From: Betaproteobacteria bacterium
GTDB lineage: Bacteria; Pseudomonadota; Gammaproteobacteria; Burkholderiales; SG8-41
Length of the DNA stretch: 36,752 nt
Direction of reading: 5' to 3'
Assembly: GCA_028291945.1 (NCBI GenBank)
Contig: JAQGNH010000069.1
Span: forward strand, 1 to 36,752
Shown piece by piece: positions 8,709-17,215 of the stretch. The notes under the pieces were generated by a model. That model was not told the DNA's origin. It made no database searches and worked only from the letters and a program-made list of their open reading frames with translations. A program made the position numbers and the translations under genes. The stretch's first letter is position 1. Each line of letters opens with the position of its first letter.

Positions 8709-10895
8709 TCATGCCACCACCGATCGCAATTGCCGCTTACGCGCGGATGGCCCGTTTGCCTTGTTCGGCATCGTCACGCGCAAGTCTCCCGTGCGCGTGA
8801 TCAATGCCTTCGCACCCGATCCGATGTACACCGTCGACTCCGGCTCTTCTACGATCGCGGGACCCGTGAACATCGTGGCGATAGAAAGCGCGTATCGGTC
8901 GTATACGGGACAGCTCAAGAAAGCACCGGTTTCCGGCACGTACACGTCGCGCTTACCTTTGAGTGCTTTTCTGGAGGTGTCCCCCGTGACGCCGAGCCGA
9001 GGTGCGCCACGCTCTTCGACCGCCGACACACGCACGCGCCAGCGTACGCTTTCGAGACGGCTCTGCTCGACAAGCGCGTGATATCGCGCCGAATAGGCGG
9101 CCGTGAAGTCACGTGCGATGCGTTTGAGCTGCGGGATCGTCAACGTTCCGCGTGCAAACGGCACGTTGAGCTCGTAGCTCTGGCCTTCGTAGCGCACGGC
9201 CACTTCGCGGCGAGCGGTCAGACGCTTCGCACCGGGCACACTGGCACGCACGACGCGTGTCGCTTCGTCTTCCATTTCCGCGAGCATGCCATTCGTCTGG
9301 GCGAGATCCAGTTCGAACAGCGACTCGATTCGGCCGTGCACCACTTCGAAAGCGGGTTCAGCCACGAGGAAGCCCAGCGCGGACATGACTCCCGCGCGCA
9401 GCGGATAGATGACCTCCGGCACGCCGAGCAATTCTGCAACGCCGTACGCGTGGACCGGCCCTGCGCCACCGTAGGCAAAAAGCACGAACTCGCGCGGGTC
9501 CTTGCCGTGCTCGAGGCAGTGGACCTTCGCCGCGCGCGCCATGTTGGCATTCACCACCCGATGAATGCTGTAGGCGCCCTCCTCGACTGACATGCGCATG
9601 GGCTTCGCCACGGATTCGCTGATCGCAATGCGCGCGCACTCGACGTCGAGGGCCATGGCACCGCCGAGGAACGAGTCGCTTGCGAGATAGCCGAGCACGA
9701 GATCGGCATCCGTGACCGTCGCGCTGTTTCCGCCAAGCCCATAGCACGCCGGTCCCGGCGCGGCATTCGCGCTCTCGGGGCCGATTTGCAGCATGCCGAC
9801 GCTGTTCACGTGCGCGATGCTGCCGCCGCCCGCACCGATCTCGATCATCTCGATCACGGGGACCTGCAGCGGAAGGCCGCTGCCTTTGGCGAAGCGGTAG
9901 ACACGTCCGAACTCGAACGTATTCGCTTTCAGCGGCTTGCCGTCTTCGATCACGCAGATCTTGGCCGTTGTGCCGCCCATGTCATACGCAATCAGATTGG
10001 ACACCCCCGCGGCGAGGCCGAGGTATGAAGCCGCCGTCGCTCCGCCGGCAGGTCCCGATTCGGTGAGCCTTACCGGGAAACGCGCTGCAGTGCCGACGTC
10101 GACGACGCCGCCATCCGACGTCATGATCGATAGCTCACTTTTTATGCCGACCTCCTGCAGCGCAGTGCTCAGCCTCTCGAGATAGCGCTTCACGACCGGG
10201 CGCACATACGCGTTCGCGGCCGTCGTGCTCGCCCGCTCGTATTCGCGCAAGTCCGCCATGACGTCAGACGAAAGCGACACTGAGATACCGGGCACGCGAT
10301 CAGCAAGAATCTCCGCGATGCGCGTTTCATGTGCGGCGCTCGCGTACGAGTGCAGCAGGCAGACCGCGACGCTCTGCACCTCGAGCGCCCTCAGTTGCGC
10401 TGCAAGCGCCTCGACGTCGGACTCCACCAGCCCCGTGACTACAACACCTTTGTGGTCCAGGCGCTCCGTCACTTCGAACACGAGCGAGCGCGGCACCACA
10501 GGCGACGGCACTTCGATATCGATGTCGTAAATGTCGTAGCGGCTTTCGCGGCCCATATCGAGCACATCGCCAAAGCCGCGGGTGACGACGAGCGCCGTTT
10601 TCGCGCCGCGCCTCTCGATCAGGCTGTTGGTGACGAGCGTGGTGCCGTGAACGACGCGCGTCACGAGGCCAGCATCGATGCCATTGTCCCGGAGGATCTG
10701 GCCAACGCCAACCATTACACCCCGCGCGAGATCCTCGTAATCGGTCAGCACTTTCGCCACGCAGACCCGGCGCGAGACACCGCCGAACGCCACGATGTCG
10801 GTAAACGTACCGCCGATGTCGACTCCGATCGCGTATGCGGCCGGATTTCGTTTCACACTGCGTCGCTGACGCGCCCTACCGTTGCCCTTCGTCAC
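8709..10895 (-). CDS. Hydantoinase A/oxoprolinase family ATPase subunit
   Basis: A 728-residue HyuA-type subunit with the actin/hexokinase-like nucleotide fold. The first phosphate loop is GVDIGGTFTDIV (residues 24-35), the second is YDMGGTTAKI. Family blocks HGTTLVTNSLIERRGAKTAL, GAGGGSIA, and FAYGGAGPVHAYG are present, and the length is usual for HyuA. It should phosphorylate or carboxylate the substrate with HyuB. The GTG start at 10895 has AAAGGTGA upstream and lies 18 bp after the DUF4387 stop, so it is in the same operon as AtuA-like and DUF4387. Confidence 0.92.
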   Translation of the reverse strand: MTKGNGRARQRRSVKRNPAAYAIGVDIGGTFTDIVAFGGVSRRVCVAKVLTDYEDLARGVMVGVGQILRDNGIDAGLVTRVVHGTTLVTNSLIERRGAKTALVVTRGFGDVLDMGRESRYDIYDIDIEVPSPVVPRSLVFEVTERLDHKGVVVTGLVESDVEALAAQLRALEVQSVAVCLLHSYASAAHETRIAEILADRVPGISVSLSSDVMADLREYERASTTAANAYVRPVVKRYLERLSTALQEVGIKSELSIMTSDGGVVDVGTAARFPVRLTESGPAGGATAASYLGLAAGVSNLIAYDMGGTTAKICVIEDGKPLKANTFEFGRVYRFAKGSGLPLQVPVIEMIEIGAGGGSIAHVNSVGMLQIGPESANAAPGPACYGLGGNSATVTDADLVLGYLASDSFLGGAMALDVECARIAISESVAKPMRMSVEEGAYSIHRVVNANMARAAKVHCLEHGKDPREFVLFAYGGAGPVHAYGVAELLGVPEVIYPLRAGVMSALGFLVAEPAFEVVHGRIESLFELDLAQTNGMLAEMEDEATRVVRASVPGAKRLTARREVAVRYEGQSYELNVPFARGTLTIPQLKRIARDFTAAYSARYHALVEQSRLESVRWRVRVSAVEERGAPRLGVTGDTSRKALKGKRDVYVPETGAFLSCPVYDRYALSIATMFTGPAIVEEPESTVYIGSGAKALITRTGDLRVTMPNKANGPSARKRQLRSVVA

Positions 10896-10913
10896 TCGTC
10901 ACCTTTCATTTCG

Positions 10914-11225
10914 TTACATCGGTATTTCGACGTCGAGCAAAGGCGCGTGCTGCTGCGCGCCGTACACGTCGGTGTCACCGACATCCCCCGAAGAGATGCG
11001 GCGCGGGATCGTACCTTTGAGCGCGAGCGCGGCGGGATACGGCGTGTAGAGCACGTCCTTTGCGTCGACGCCGTAAAGGCTCGCAAAGAGCTGCTCGTTG
11101 ATGACGCCGCTCTTGACGACCTTGTCGTAGATTTCCTTCGTTTCGAACATCACATCGATCGTGACTTCGAAAGGGCCCGCGTTCTTGCTCTTGCAGACCT
11201 TGGCGAGATCCCGCAGCTTGGCCAT
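10914..11225 (-). CDS. DUF4387 domain protein
   Basis: A 103-residue protein matching the small DUF4387 family: it opens with LRDLAKVCKSKNAGPFEVTI and ends with the hallmark GDTDVYGAQQHAPLL followed by DVEIP. Its ATG sits 2 bp after the stop of the DUF1446 gene, with a strong GAGGAGGTG ribosome binding site inside that gene's tail. DUF4387 proteins commonly partner DUF1446/AtuA-type proteins, sometimes as a fused C-terminal domain, so the two probably form one enzyme. Biochemical role unknown. Confidence 0.9.
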   Translation of the reverse strand: MAKLRDLAKVCKSKNAGPFEVTIDVMFETKEIYDKVVKSGVINEQLFASLYGVDAKDVLYTPYPAALALKGTIPRRISSGDVGDTDVYGAQQHAPLLDVEIPM

Positions 11226-11227
11226 GG

Positions 11228-12601
11228 TCAGTGCACCTCCTCGTACTCGGTCGGAAACATCGCGTACGGGTCTTCGGTTTTGACGACGTGGAACACCGAA
11301 AACTTGTACGTCGGCCCCACGGAAATGTCGGACGGCGAAAATGGAAACGCCATGTTTCCGCTCTTGCAAAGCCGTCCCGGAAAATCGACTTTAGGAACGA
11401 CGACGCGGGCAATCGCCAGCACGGCCTTCGCGTCTTCCTCGCTCGGCGAGATCACCTCCACCACGATGCCGAGCTCGTGCGATGTGAACTGCTTGATCGG
11501 CTCCGCGGCGCCCATCACGCCGTCCTTTCCGTACACGTGGAAGACCAGGTGATACTTTTCGGGCGAGACGCCGAAATTGCTCGCGCGCATCGCGACGTCG
11601 TCTCTGACGCTCTGCAGATACGAGTCGATCTGGCTGATGAGAACCGGATCGCGCGTGCCGCAGATCGTGATCGCGCGATAGCCGATCAACTCTGCGCCTT
11701 CGAGCTTGACGTCGTACGGCCGCGTCTTCCAGCGCATCCCGCTCACCTGTACTGCGCGGTCCGACACGGCGTTGAACTCGCAATCGGTCGCATCCAGCAG
11801 TCCGCCCGGTTCCTCATGAAGGGTCGGGCTCGCGTTCTCGTGCAGGCCGTGCGTCGCGACCGAAAGCGGCGTGCAGCGCCGCGCGGGATTCATCGGCTCG
11901 ACTTCGACGTGACCTTCGCGCACGGTCCCCATCAGGCAATCATGACCTTTGGGCGTAGCCGTCGCCGTCCCGCACTCGAGCATCTTGCCCGCGTACCACG
12001 AGGGCGCCGGCGGCATACCCTGCCGCATCGCGCACGCAGCCCACGAGGCGGCGTCGCTCGCGCGCGCTGCGAGCACGACCTGCGCGCCGCCGTCGAGCGC
12101 ACGCATGAAAGGCTCCGCGCCCATCATGCCGACGATCTTCGTCGAGCGCTCCACGATCGCTTCCGTCAGCTCGGGCACATTGCGCAGTGCGCTGATGCGC
12201 CCGTCCTTGAGCCAACCTTTCACGGCAGTTCGATCCTGGTCCGCGTGGATCAGCGCCATTCTGAATTTCAGGCCGTCCTCGCGGGCGACCTCGCGCGCGA
12301 TCTGCGCAACCTCCTGCAGATGCGGTTCGCTGCCCGCGCCGCCGCAGGTTCCGATCACGATCGGGATCTTTCGGGGCACACCGCCCAGCAGCATGAGACG
12401 CAAATCGCGTTTCATCGCCTTGCGTGAATTGAGGCATTCCCCGGAGCCGAGGTAGTAAGCGCCCGGATCGGTGCTGCCGCCGTCGACACCGATGTAGTGC
12501 GGCGCGCGATCGAGACCTGTTTTCAAGGAAGCTTCGGGAAAGCCATAACCGAGGATGCTGCTCACGGAAAGCAACCGGCATTCATTCTGTTTTTGCGGCA
12601 T
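11228..12601 (-). CDS. DUF1446, acyclic terpene utilisation AtuA-like protein
   Basis: A 457-residue member of the AtuA/DUF1446 family, named after a gene needed for citronellol use in Pseudomonas; the reaction is not established. Visible blocks: HYIGVDGGSTDPGAYYLGSG near the N-terminus, VIGTCGGAGSEPHL, a central AARASDAASWAACAMRQG and LIGYRAITICGTRDP. It lacks the C-terminal AtuA extension, which here is encoded separately as DUF4387. The ATG is preceded by GAGAGGAA and follows a Bug gene by 15 bp. Because HyuA and HyuB follow directly, a joint role in a four-protein ATP-dependent enzyme is plausible but is inference. Confidence 0.88.
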   Translation of the reverse strand: MPQKQNECRLLSVSSILGYGFPEASLKTGLDRAPHYIGVDGGSTDPGAYYLGSGECLNSRKAMKRDLRLMLLGGVPRKIPIVIGTCGGAGSEPHLQEVAQIAREVAREDGLKFRMALIHADQDRTAVKGWLKDGRISALRNVPELTEAIVERSTKIVGMMGAEPFMRALDGGAQVVLAARASDAASWAACAMRQGMPPAPSWYAGKMLECGTATATPKGHDCLMGTVREGHVEVEPMNPARRCTPLSVATHGLHENASPTLHEEPGGLLDATDCEFNAVSDRAVQVSGMRWKTRPYDVKLEGAELIGYRAITICGTRDPVLISQIDSYLQSVRDDVAMRASNFGVSPEKYHLVFHVYGKDGVMGAAEPIKQFTSHELGIVVEVISPSEEDAKAVLAIARVVVPKVDFPGRLCKSGNMAFPFSPSDISVGPTYKFSVFHVVKTEDPYAMFPTEYEEVH

Positions 12602-12616
12602 GGCGTGTTCCTCTCG

Positions 12617-13576
12617 TCAATCGACTGTGATGTTCGCTTGCCTGATCACGCGCGCCCACTTCTCGCGCTCACTCTGCACGTAACGATCGAGCTCTGGGCC
12701 TGTCACAAGCATGGTTTCCGCACCCAGGCTTTCGATACGTGAAATCACTTCTTTATCCTTGAGCAGCGTCGTGATGCTCCGCGCGAGCCGATCCTGAATC
12801 GCGCGCGGCGTGCTCGCGGGCGCGACCATCGCGAACCAGCCGGTCGTCTCGAAGCCCGGCACGGTCTCGCCGATGCTCGGCACGTCCGGCAGCAATGCAG
12901 AACGTTTCGCACGGGTCACACCGAGCGCGCGAACGCGGGCGGCGCGTATGTGCGGGACCGCTGTGGTCACGCTGTCGAACAGGATCTGCACCTGGCCGCC
13001 GAGCAAAGCAACCTGTGCCGGCCCAGCGCCTTTATAGGGCACATGTGTCACGTCGATTTTCGCCAGCATCTTGAGCAACTCCAGACTCAAATGGCCGGTA
13101 GTGCCATTGCTTGCGGATGCCGCAATTACCCCGCCCGGCTTCGCTTTTGCTGCGCTGATAAGTTCGGGCACGGAGCGCACGCCGAGCGACGGATGCGCAA
13201 GCAGCACCTGAAAGGCGGTCGCCACCGTGCTGAGAGGTGCGAGCTCCCTGGCAGGATCGTACTTCAATTTGCCATACAGGCTCTGATTGATAGTCAAGGT
13301 GGCGACCGTTGCCATCAGCAGCGTATGACCGTCTGGCGCCGCGCGGGCGACGATTTCAGAGCCCAAGTTGCCGCTCGCGCCAGGACGATTGTCGACGATC
13401 ACCGCCTGCCCCAGATCCATGGCGAGACGCTCGGCGAGCAATCGCGAAATCACATCGGTGCTACCACCCGGGGGGAAAGGCACGATCAGACGTATCGGTC
13501 TGCTCGGGTAGGCAGACGCCGCGTGCGTGGCGCAGCAGGCGAGCGCAAGCACGGCGGCCGCTAGTAGTTGTCCCAC
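12617..13576 (-). CDS. Bug/TctC-family solute-binding protein, first gene of the long reverse operon
   Basis: A 319-residue receptor. I chose the GTG at 13576 because GAGGAGG (complement of 13585-13591) sits 8 bp upstream and the protein then begins with a signal peptide ending THA; an ATG at 13606 has no ribosome binding site. Marks: PFPPGGSTD loop, VDNRPGASGNLG, APDGHT, HVPYKGAGPAQ. It is the promoter-proximal gene of the operon and faces the LysR regulator, so its ligand is a good candidate for the pathway inducer. Confidence 0.9.
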   Translation of the reverse strand: MGQLLAAAVLALACCATHAASAYPSRPIRLIVPFPPGGSTDVISRLLAERLAMDLGQAVIVDNRPGASGNLGSEIVARAAPDGHTLLMATVATLTINQSLYGKLKYDPARELAPLSTVATAFQVLLAHPSLGVRSVPELISAAKAKPGGVIAASASNGTTGHLSLELLKMLAKIDVTHVPYKGAGPAQVALLGGQVQILFDSVTTAVPHIRAARVRALGVTRAKRSALLPDVPSIGETVPGFETTGWFAMVAPASTPRAIQDRLARSITTLLKDKEVISRIESLGAETMLVTGPELDRYVQSEREKWARVIRQANITVD

Positions 13577-13628
13577 GGGTGTTGCCTCCTCGCGCTCGAT
13601 TATCATCGCGTACGCTTATGTCGGCAAA

Positions 13629-13667
13629 GACTATAATCAAATAGCGTTATGTTCTGACTGCATAGTC
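13629..13667 (+). promoter_or_regulatory. LysR promoter and candidate LysR-type operator
   Basis: In the gap between the divergent LysR and Bug genes, TATAAT at 13632-13637 is a perfect -10 box 32 bp upstream of the LysR ATG; no clear -35 is seen. It overlaps ATAA-N10-TTAT (13633-13650), of the AT-rich dyad type bound by LysR proteins, and lies inside a second dyad, GACTAT (13629-13634) and ATAGTC (13662-13667). Such an overlap fits autorepression plus activation of the divergent operon. No binding has been tested. Confidence 0.5.
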
Positions 13668-13669
13668 GA

Positions 13670-14593
13670 ATGACCCTTCAGCAATTGAAGTATGTGTGCG
13701 AGATCGTCGATCGCGGCTTTAGCGTATCGAAGGCGGCGTTATCGCTGCACACGTCACAGCCGAGCATGAGTCGGCAGTTACAGGCCTTCGAGAAGGAGCT
13801 GGGTTTCGCTATCTTCGCGCGCAGCAAGCGCAAGATTCTCGGACTGACGAAGCCGGGCGATGAAGTCATTCAAGTGGCGCGCAAGGTCCTGCGCGCAACC
13901 GACGGCTTGCGTCACATCGGCAGCGATTTCTTTGCGAAAGATTCCGGCTCGCTCGTCGTCACGACATCTCACACCCATGCGCGTTACGTGCTGCCGAAGG
14001 TGATACAGGAATTCAATCGCAGGTATCCCAAAGTACGCGTGACACTCCGCCAGGGAAACCCCACTCAAGTCGCGCAGTGGGTGAGCTCGGGAGAGGCCGA
14101 CCTGTCGATCTGCTCGAGTCCGACCCGTCAGGTCACTGGACTTGCATTGCTGCCCTGCTACGACCAGCACAAGGTCGTTCTAACGCCGCGCAAACACCCG
14201 CTTTTGAAAAGCACGCCCTTGACGATCGAAGCACTCGCACACCATCCGCTGATAACCTACGACACCGACTTCACCACGCACTCCCAGGTGATGCGGGCCT
14301 TCGAAAAGGCGGGGCATGAGCCGAATGTGATACTCAGCGCAACCGACGTCGACGTGATGAAGGCATACGTCAAATGCGGCTTAGGTGTGGCGATCGTCGC
14401 GGGGCTTGCCTACAACGCGAAAGAAGACCGGGAGCTTCGGGCGATAGACGCGCGCCATCTGTTCGAATCAAACAAGATCTTCATCGGCATTCAGAAGCAC
14501 ACTTACGTGAGAAGCTACGCCCTCGACTTCATCAAGCTTTTCGTGCCAACGATGACGAAGGACAAGGTTGTGGGAGCGGTGTCTCTGGATTAG
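13670..14593 (+). CDS. LysR-family transcriptional regulator, CysB/Cbl type
   Basis: A 307-residue regulator with an N-terminal winged helix-turn-helix (TLQQLKYVCEIVDRGFSVSK, then TSQPSMSRQLQ) and a CysB-like effector domain (TSHTHARYVLPKVIQEFNRR, QGNPTQVAQWVSSGEADLSI, SATDVDVMKAYVKCGLGV). Numbering matches E. coli CysB: T102 and T202 are kept, T100 is Ser and Q103 is His. In CysB these residues hold sulfate or acetylserine, so the changed pocket suggests a different anionic effector. It is divergent from the Bug-AtuA-Hyu operon and is its likely regulator. It converges with the MEDS gene, 4 bp apart when the latter is read through its TGA. Confidence 0.93.
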   Translation: MTLQQLKYVCEIVDRGFSVSKAALSLHTSQPSMSRQLQAFEKELGFAIFARSKRKILGLTKPGDEVIQVARKVLRATDGLRHIGSDFFAKDSGSLVVTTSHTHARYVLPKVIQEFNRRYPKVRVTLRQGNPTQVAQWVSSGEADLSICSSPTRQVTGLALLPCYDQHKVVLTPRKHPLLKSTPLTIEALAHHPLITYDTDFTTHSQVMRAFEKAGHEPNVILSATDVDVMKAYVKCGLGVAIVAGLAYNAKEDRELRAIDARHLFESNKIFIGIQKHTYVRSYALDFIKLFVPTMTKDKVVGAVSLD

Positions 14594-14597
14594 CCCG

Positions 14598-15239
14598 TCA
14601 GCTCATGCTTCGGGCTTGTTTACGACGCTTGAGCTCGTCGAACATCTCATCGGGTGGAACAAAAAACGGATTGGCTTTCAGGGCGCCGCCTATGAGTACC
14701 ATCGGGTGCGTTCTCATGATGTCCATCGCGATGCTGGCACCGAACCGGGCCAGATCGTAGGTTCAGCAGACCGCGTCGTCGTACTTCGGCAAAACGTAGT
14801 TGAGCCGCGTTTCGTATTCGACGAGATCCTCCACGCCGGGCCGTTCCTCCAACGCCCACTCCATGTTGGCGACGAGCCGCGTGAGCGGATAGTGCTGAGC
14901 CTTGCCCGCATTCAAAACCTGCTCGATCAATGCGAGCATTCGATTCTGGTTGAAATGACCGTCACGCAGGTACGCATCCTCCCATGCGCGAATGTCCAGC
15001 TGCCCCCGCCCTTCCGCAGCGGCGGTATCGATGCCGGCTTTCTGAAGCACGCGCCGATGCATGGGGCGCCGGGAAGACTCGACGATGTGGTAAGCCTTGT
15101 CGCCGTGGTCGAAACCCTCCTTGATGAAAGGTAACAGGACTTCGTATTCCTCGTCACGGCTATTGAAGAACGCACATACATGCCGCGAACGCTCCAGTAC
15201 TTCGCCGCCCAGATGCACAGGCTGCTTTTCCGTACTCAT
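14598..15239 (-). CDS. MEDS-domain protein with in-frame TGA: candidate selenoprotein (or nonsense-mutated gene)
   Basis: A MEDS (DcmR-like sensory) domain, 213 codons when a single TGA at 14765-14763 (codon 159) is read through; conventional translation stops after 158 residues. The ATG 15239 is preceded by GGAGTGGA. Before the TGA: RHVCAFFNSRDEEYEVLLPF, ANMEWALEERPGVEDLVEYE, YVLPKYDDAVC. After it the same frame continues TYDLARFGASIAMDIMRTHP, MVLIGG, NPFFVPPDEMFDEL and ends at a TGA 4 bp from the LysR stop. From my memory of the family this tail is the normal MEDS C-terminus (PVICTYDLARF...), which puts the TGA exactly on the family cysteine, with a second Cys (C158) just before it. Alternatives are a nonsense mutation or a sequencing error. 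Confidence 0.7.
14730..14756 (-). promoter_or_regulatory. SECIS-like stem-loop downstream of the in-frame TGA
   Basis: On the mRNA strand, counting UGA as 1-3, bases 10-17 (GAU, CUGGC) pair with 28-36 (GCCAG, AUC) with one bulged C; C18-C19 pair with G25-G26 with U27 bulged; the apical loop is GGUUC at 20-24. The loop starts 16 nt after the UGA and has G in its first two positions, resembling the E. coli fdhF element (loop G23-U24). The match in geometry is by eye; GC-rich coding DNA can form such hairpins by chance. Confidence 0.45.
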
Positions 15240-15359
15240 TGCGTCCACTCCACTCCGCACGATACTCAATGTTCTCGACTCAATGTTGCCCCCATCGCTG
15301 ATTTGTAGCAACAGCGCAATATCGGACGAATGCTCGAGACCTTAACGAGACTCGAACCG

Positions 15360-16346
15360 CTACGGCTCGAACTTGATGTTCGCTTTCCTGACGATCTCGC
15401 CCCAGTGCGCGAGGTCGCTGACTCTGAATTTCCTGAACTCCTCCGGCGTGGAGCCGATCACTTCGAGACCGAAGCTCACGAGCCGCTCGCGCACGTCCGG
15501 CCGGTTCAGGACCTGGTTGATGCTCTTGTTCAGCCTCTCGATGATCGGCGGCGGCGTTGCCGCAGGCGCCAACAATCCATACCAGATCGCGACTTCGTAA
15601 CCGGGCAATCCCGATTCGGCAATCGTCGGCACCGCAGGGAGTTGGCTCGAGCGCTGCCTGGCCGTGACACCGAGCGCTTTCAATCTTCCGGCCCTGATGT
15701 GCGGCAGCAGCGGCGAGATCGTTTCGATCGTCATGATGATCTGCCCGCCCATGACTTCCAGCGCGGGACCAGCCGATCCTTTGTAGGACACGTGCACGAG
15801 GCTGATGCCGCTCATCGACTTGAAGAACTCACCCGCAAGGTGCGCCGGCGTGCCCGATCCCGCAGACCCGATCGTGAGCTCGCCCGGTTTTGCCCTGGCG
15901 AGCGCAATCAGCTCTTTCACGTTTCTCACGGGAAGAGAAGGATGCACGACGAGGACATAGAGCGTGTTCGCAATGTGCGAGATCGACGCGAAGTCCTTCA
16001 ACGTGTCATAGGGAATCTTCGGATTGAGGTGCGGCAGGATGGCGTTCGGTCCAGCGGCGGCGGTCAGCAGTGTGTAACCATCCGGCGGTGCTTTCGCCGC
16101 AACGGCAGTTCCGATCATGGCGCTCGCACCAGGGCGATTCTCCACGACGATCGTTTGTCCGAGAATTTCGGCGAGCGCGGGACTCAAGGTGCGCGTGGTG
16201 ATGTCGACGCCTCCTCCGGGCGGCCACGGCACGATCCAGCGGATCGGCTTCTCGGGGTATTCTGCGGCACGGCCGATCGGCAGCGCGAACATCGCTGCTG
16301 CGAGTGCACACCATGCGATTGTCAGTTTCGTCGCGCGAGCTGACAT
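15360..16346 (-). CDS. Bug/TctC-family solute-binding protein
   Basis: A 328-residue receptor. The start at 16346 gives a signal peptide (SARATKLTIAWCALAAAMFA...) ending GRA; its ATG overlaps the amidohydrolase stop by one base (TGATG), showing translational coupling. Marks: PWPPGGGVD ligand loop (D48), VENRPGASAMIG, PPDGYT, VVHPSLPVRN, HVSYKGSAGPA, PTIAESGLPGYE. Together with the upstream amidohydrolase it repeats the amidohydrolase-Bug pair at 449-2410. Confidence 0.92.
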   Translation of the reverse strand: MSARATKLTIAWCALAAAMFALPIGRAAEYPEKPIRWIVPWPPGGGVDITTRTLSPALAEILGQTIVVENRPGASAMIGTAVAAKAPPDGYTLLTAAAGPNAILPHLNPKIPYDTLKDFASISHIANTLYVLVVHPSLPVRNVKELIALARAKPGELTIGSAGSGTPAHLAGEFFKSMSGISLVHVSYKGSAGPALEVMGGQIIMTIETISPLLPHIRAGRLKALGVTARQRSSQLPAVPTIAESGLPGYEVAIWYGLLAPAATPPPIIERLNKSINQVLNRPDVRERLVSFGLEVIGSTPEEFRKFRVSDLAHWGEIVRKANIKFEP

Positions 16347-17215
16347 CAGAACCCGAACAGCTTCTGCGGATTGTCCACGAGGAGCTGCTTTCGAATTGCT
16401 GCGTCGGGCGCCCACGTCGGGATCAAGTTGAAGAGACCGACTGCGTTCACGCGATCGGCATGCGACAGGAACGGATAGTCGCTGCCCCAGATCACCCGGT
16501 CGGGCGCTGATTTGATGAGCGCCCGTGCGATGGGCACAGCGTCTTCGTAAAGCGGCGGCGAGCCGATGCGGTAGGGCGCGGTGAGCTTGACCCAGCACTT
16601 TCGCTCTCCGTCATTCAGAAAATCGAGGAACCGCTTGAAGCCGGGCGAGTCGGCGCCGCTTTGGCCGCGCCACATTCCGAAATGCGCGACCGTGAAATTC
16701 GATCTGAGCTTCTTCAGCGTGTCGTGCATTTCCTCGTACAGCCAGTACGGCCCGAGCAGATCGAGCTGCCATCCGATCTCGGCACACATCGCATCCATGC
16801 GCGTCATCTGCGGCACGACCTTCGACATGAGCGTCGCATCTACGGGTCGGTTCGGCGGCCCCGCGTTGATGCGAACGCCGCGCACGCCCGCCCGGTGCAG
16901 GCGATCCAGCTCGGACTCGGATGTGTTTTCATCGATGTCAACGATGCCCCTCACGTTCGAGCCCAGGGCTTTCATCGCATCGACCATGCACGAGTTGTCG
17001 CGCCCGTAGGTACTGGGCTGCACGAACACCATCCGCTCGATGCCGAGACTGTGTGCGATCGAAAGGTAGGCGTTGAGAAACGTTTCGAGCGGATCGGCCG
17101 GCGGGGAATTGCGGCGTGCGGCGCTATACGGATATCGCACCGGATCGCCGAAGACGTGCATGTGACAGTCGCAACTGCCGGGCGGACCTTTGAACGACGT
17201 TTTTTGTGCTGCCAT
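16346..17215 (-). CDS. Amidohydrolase family 2
   Basis: A 289-residue PF04909 hydrolase. The metal-binding HxH is H18 and H20 in CDCHMHVFGD; VAHFG carries H178; CWVKLTAPYRIG is the family strand; WGSDYPF supplies the catalytic Asp D246, unlike the paralogue at 449, which has Asn there. The ATG follows a strong GAGGAGGATGA site. It is the first gene of an amidohydrolase-Bug pair. A role in opening a lactone or hydrolysing a cyclic acid is inferred from the family; the substrate is unknown. Confidence 0.88.
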   Translation of the reverse strand: MAAQKTSFKGPPGSCDCHMHVFGDPVRYPYSAARRNSPPADPLETFLNAYLSIAHSLGIERMVFVQPSTYGRDNSCMVDAMKALGSNVRGIVDIDENTSESELDRLHRAGVRGVRINAGPPNRPVDATLMSKVVPQMTRMDAMCAEIGWQLDLLGPYWLYEEMHDTLKKLRSNFTVAHFGMWRGQSGADSPGFKRFLDFLNDGERKCWVKLTAPYRIGSPPLYEDAVPIARALIKSAPDRVIWGSDYPFLSHADRVNAVGLFNLIPTWAPDAAIRKQLLVDNPQKLFGF

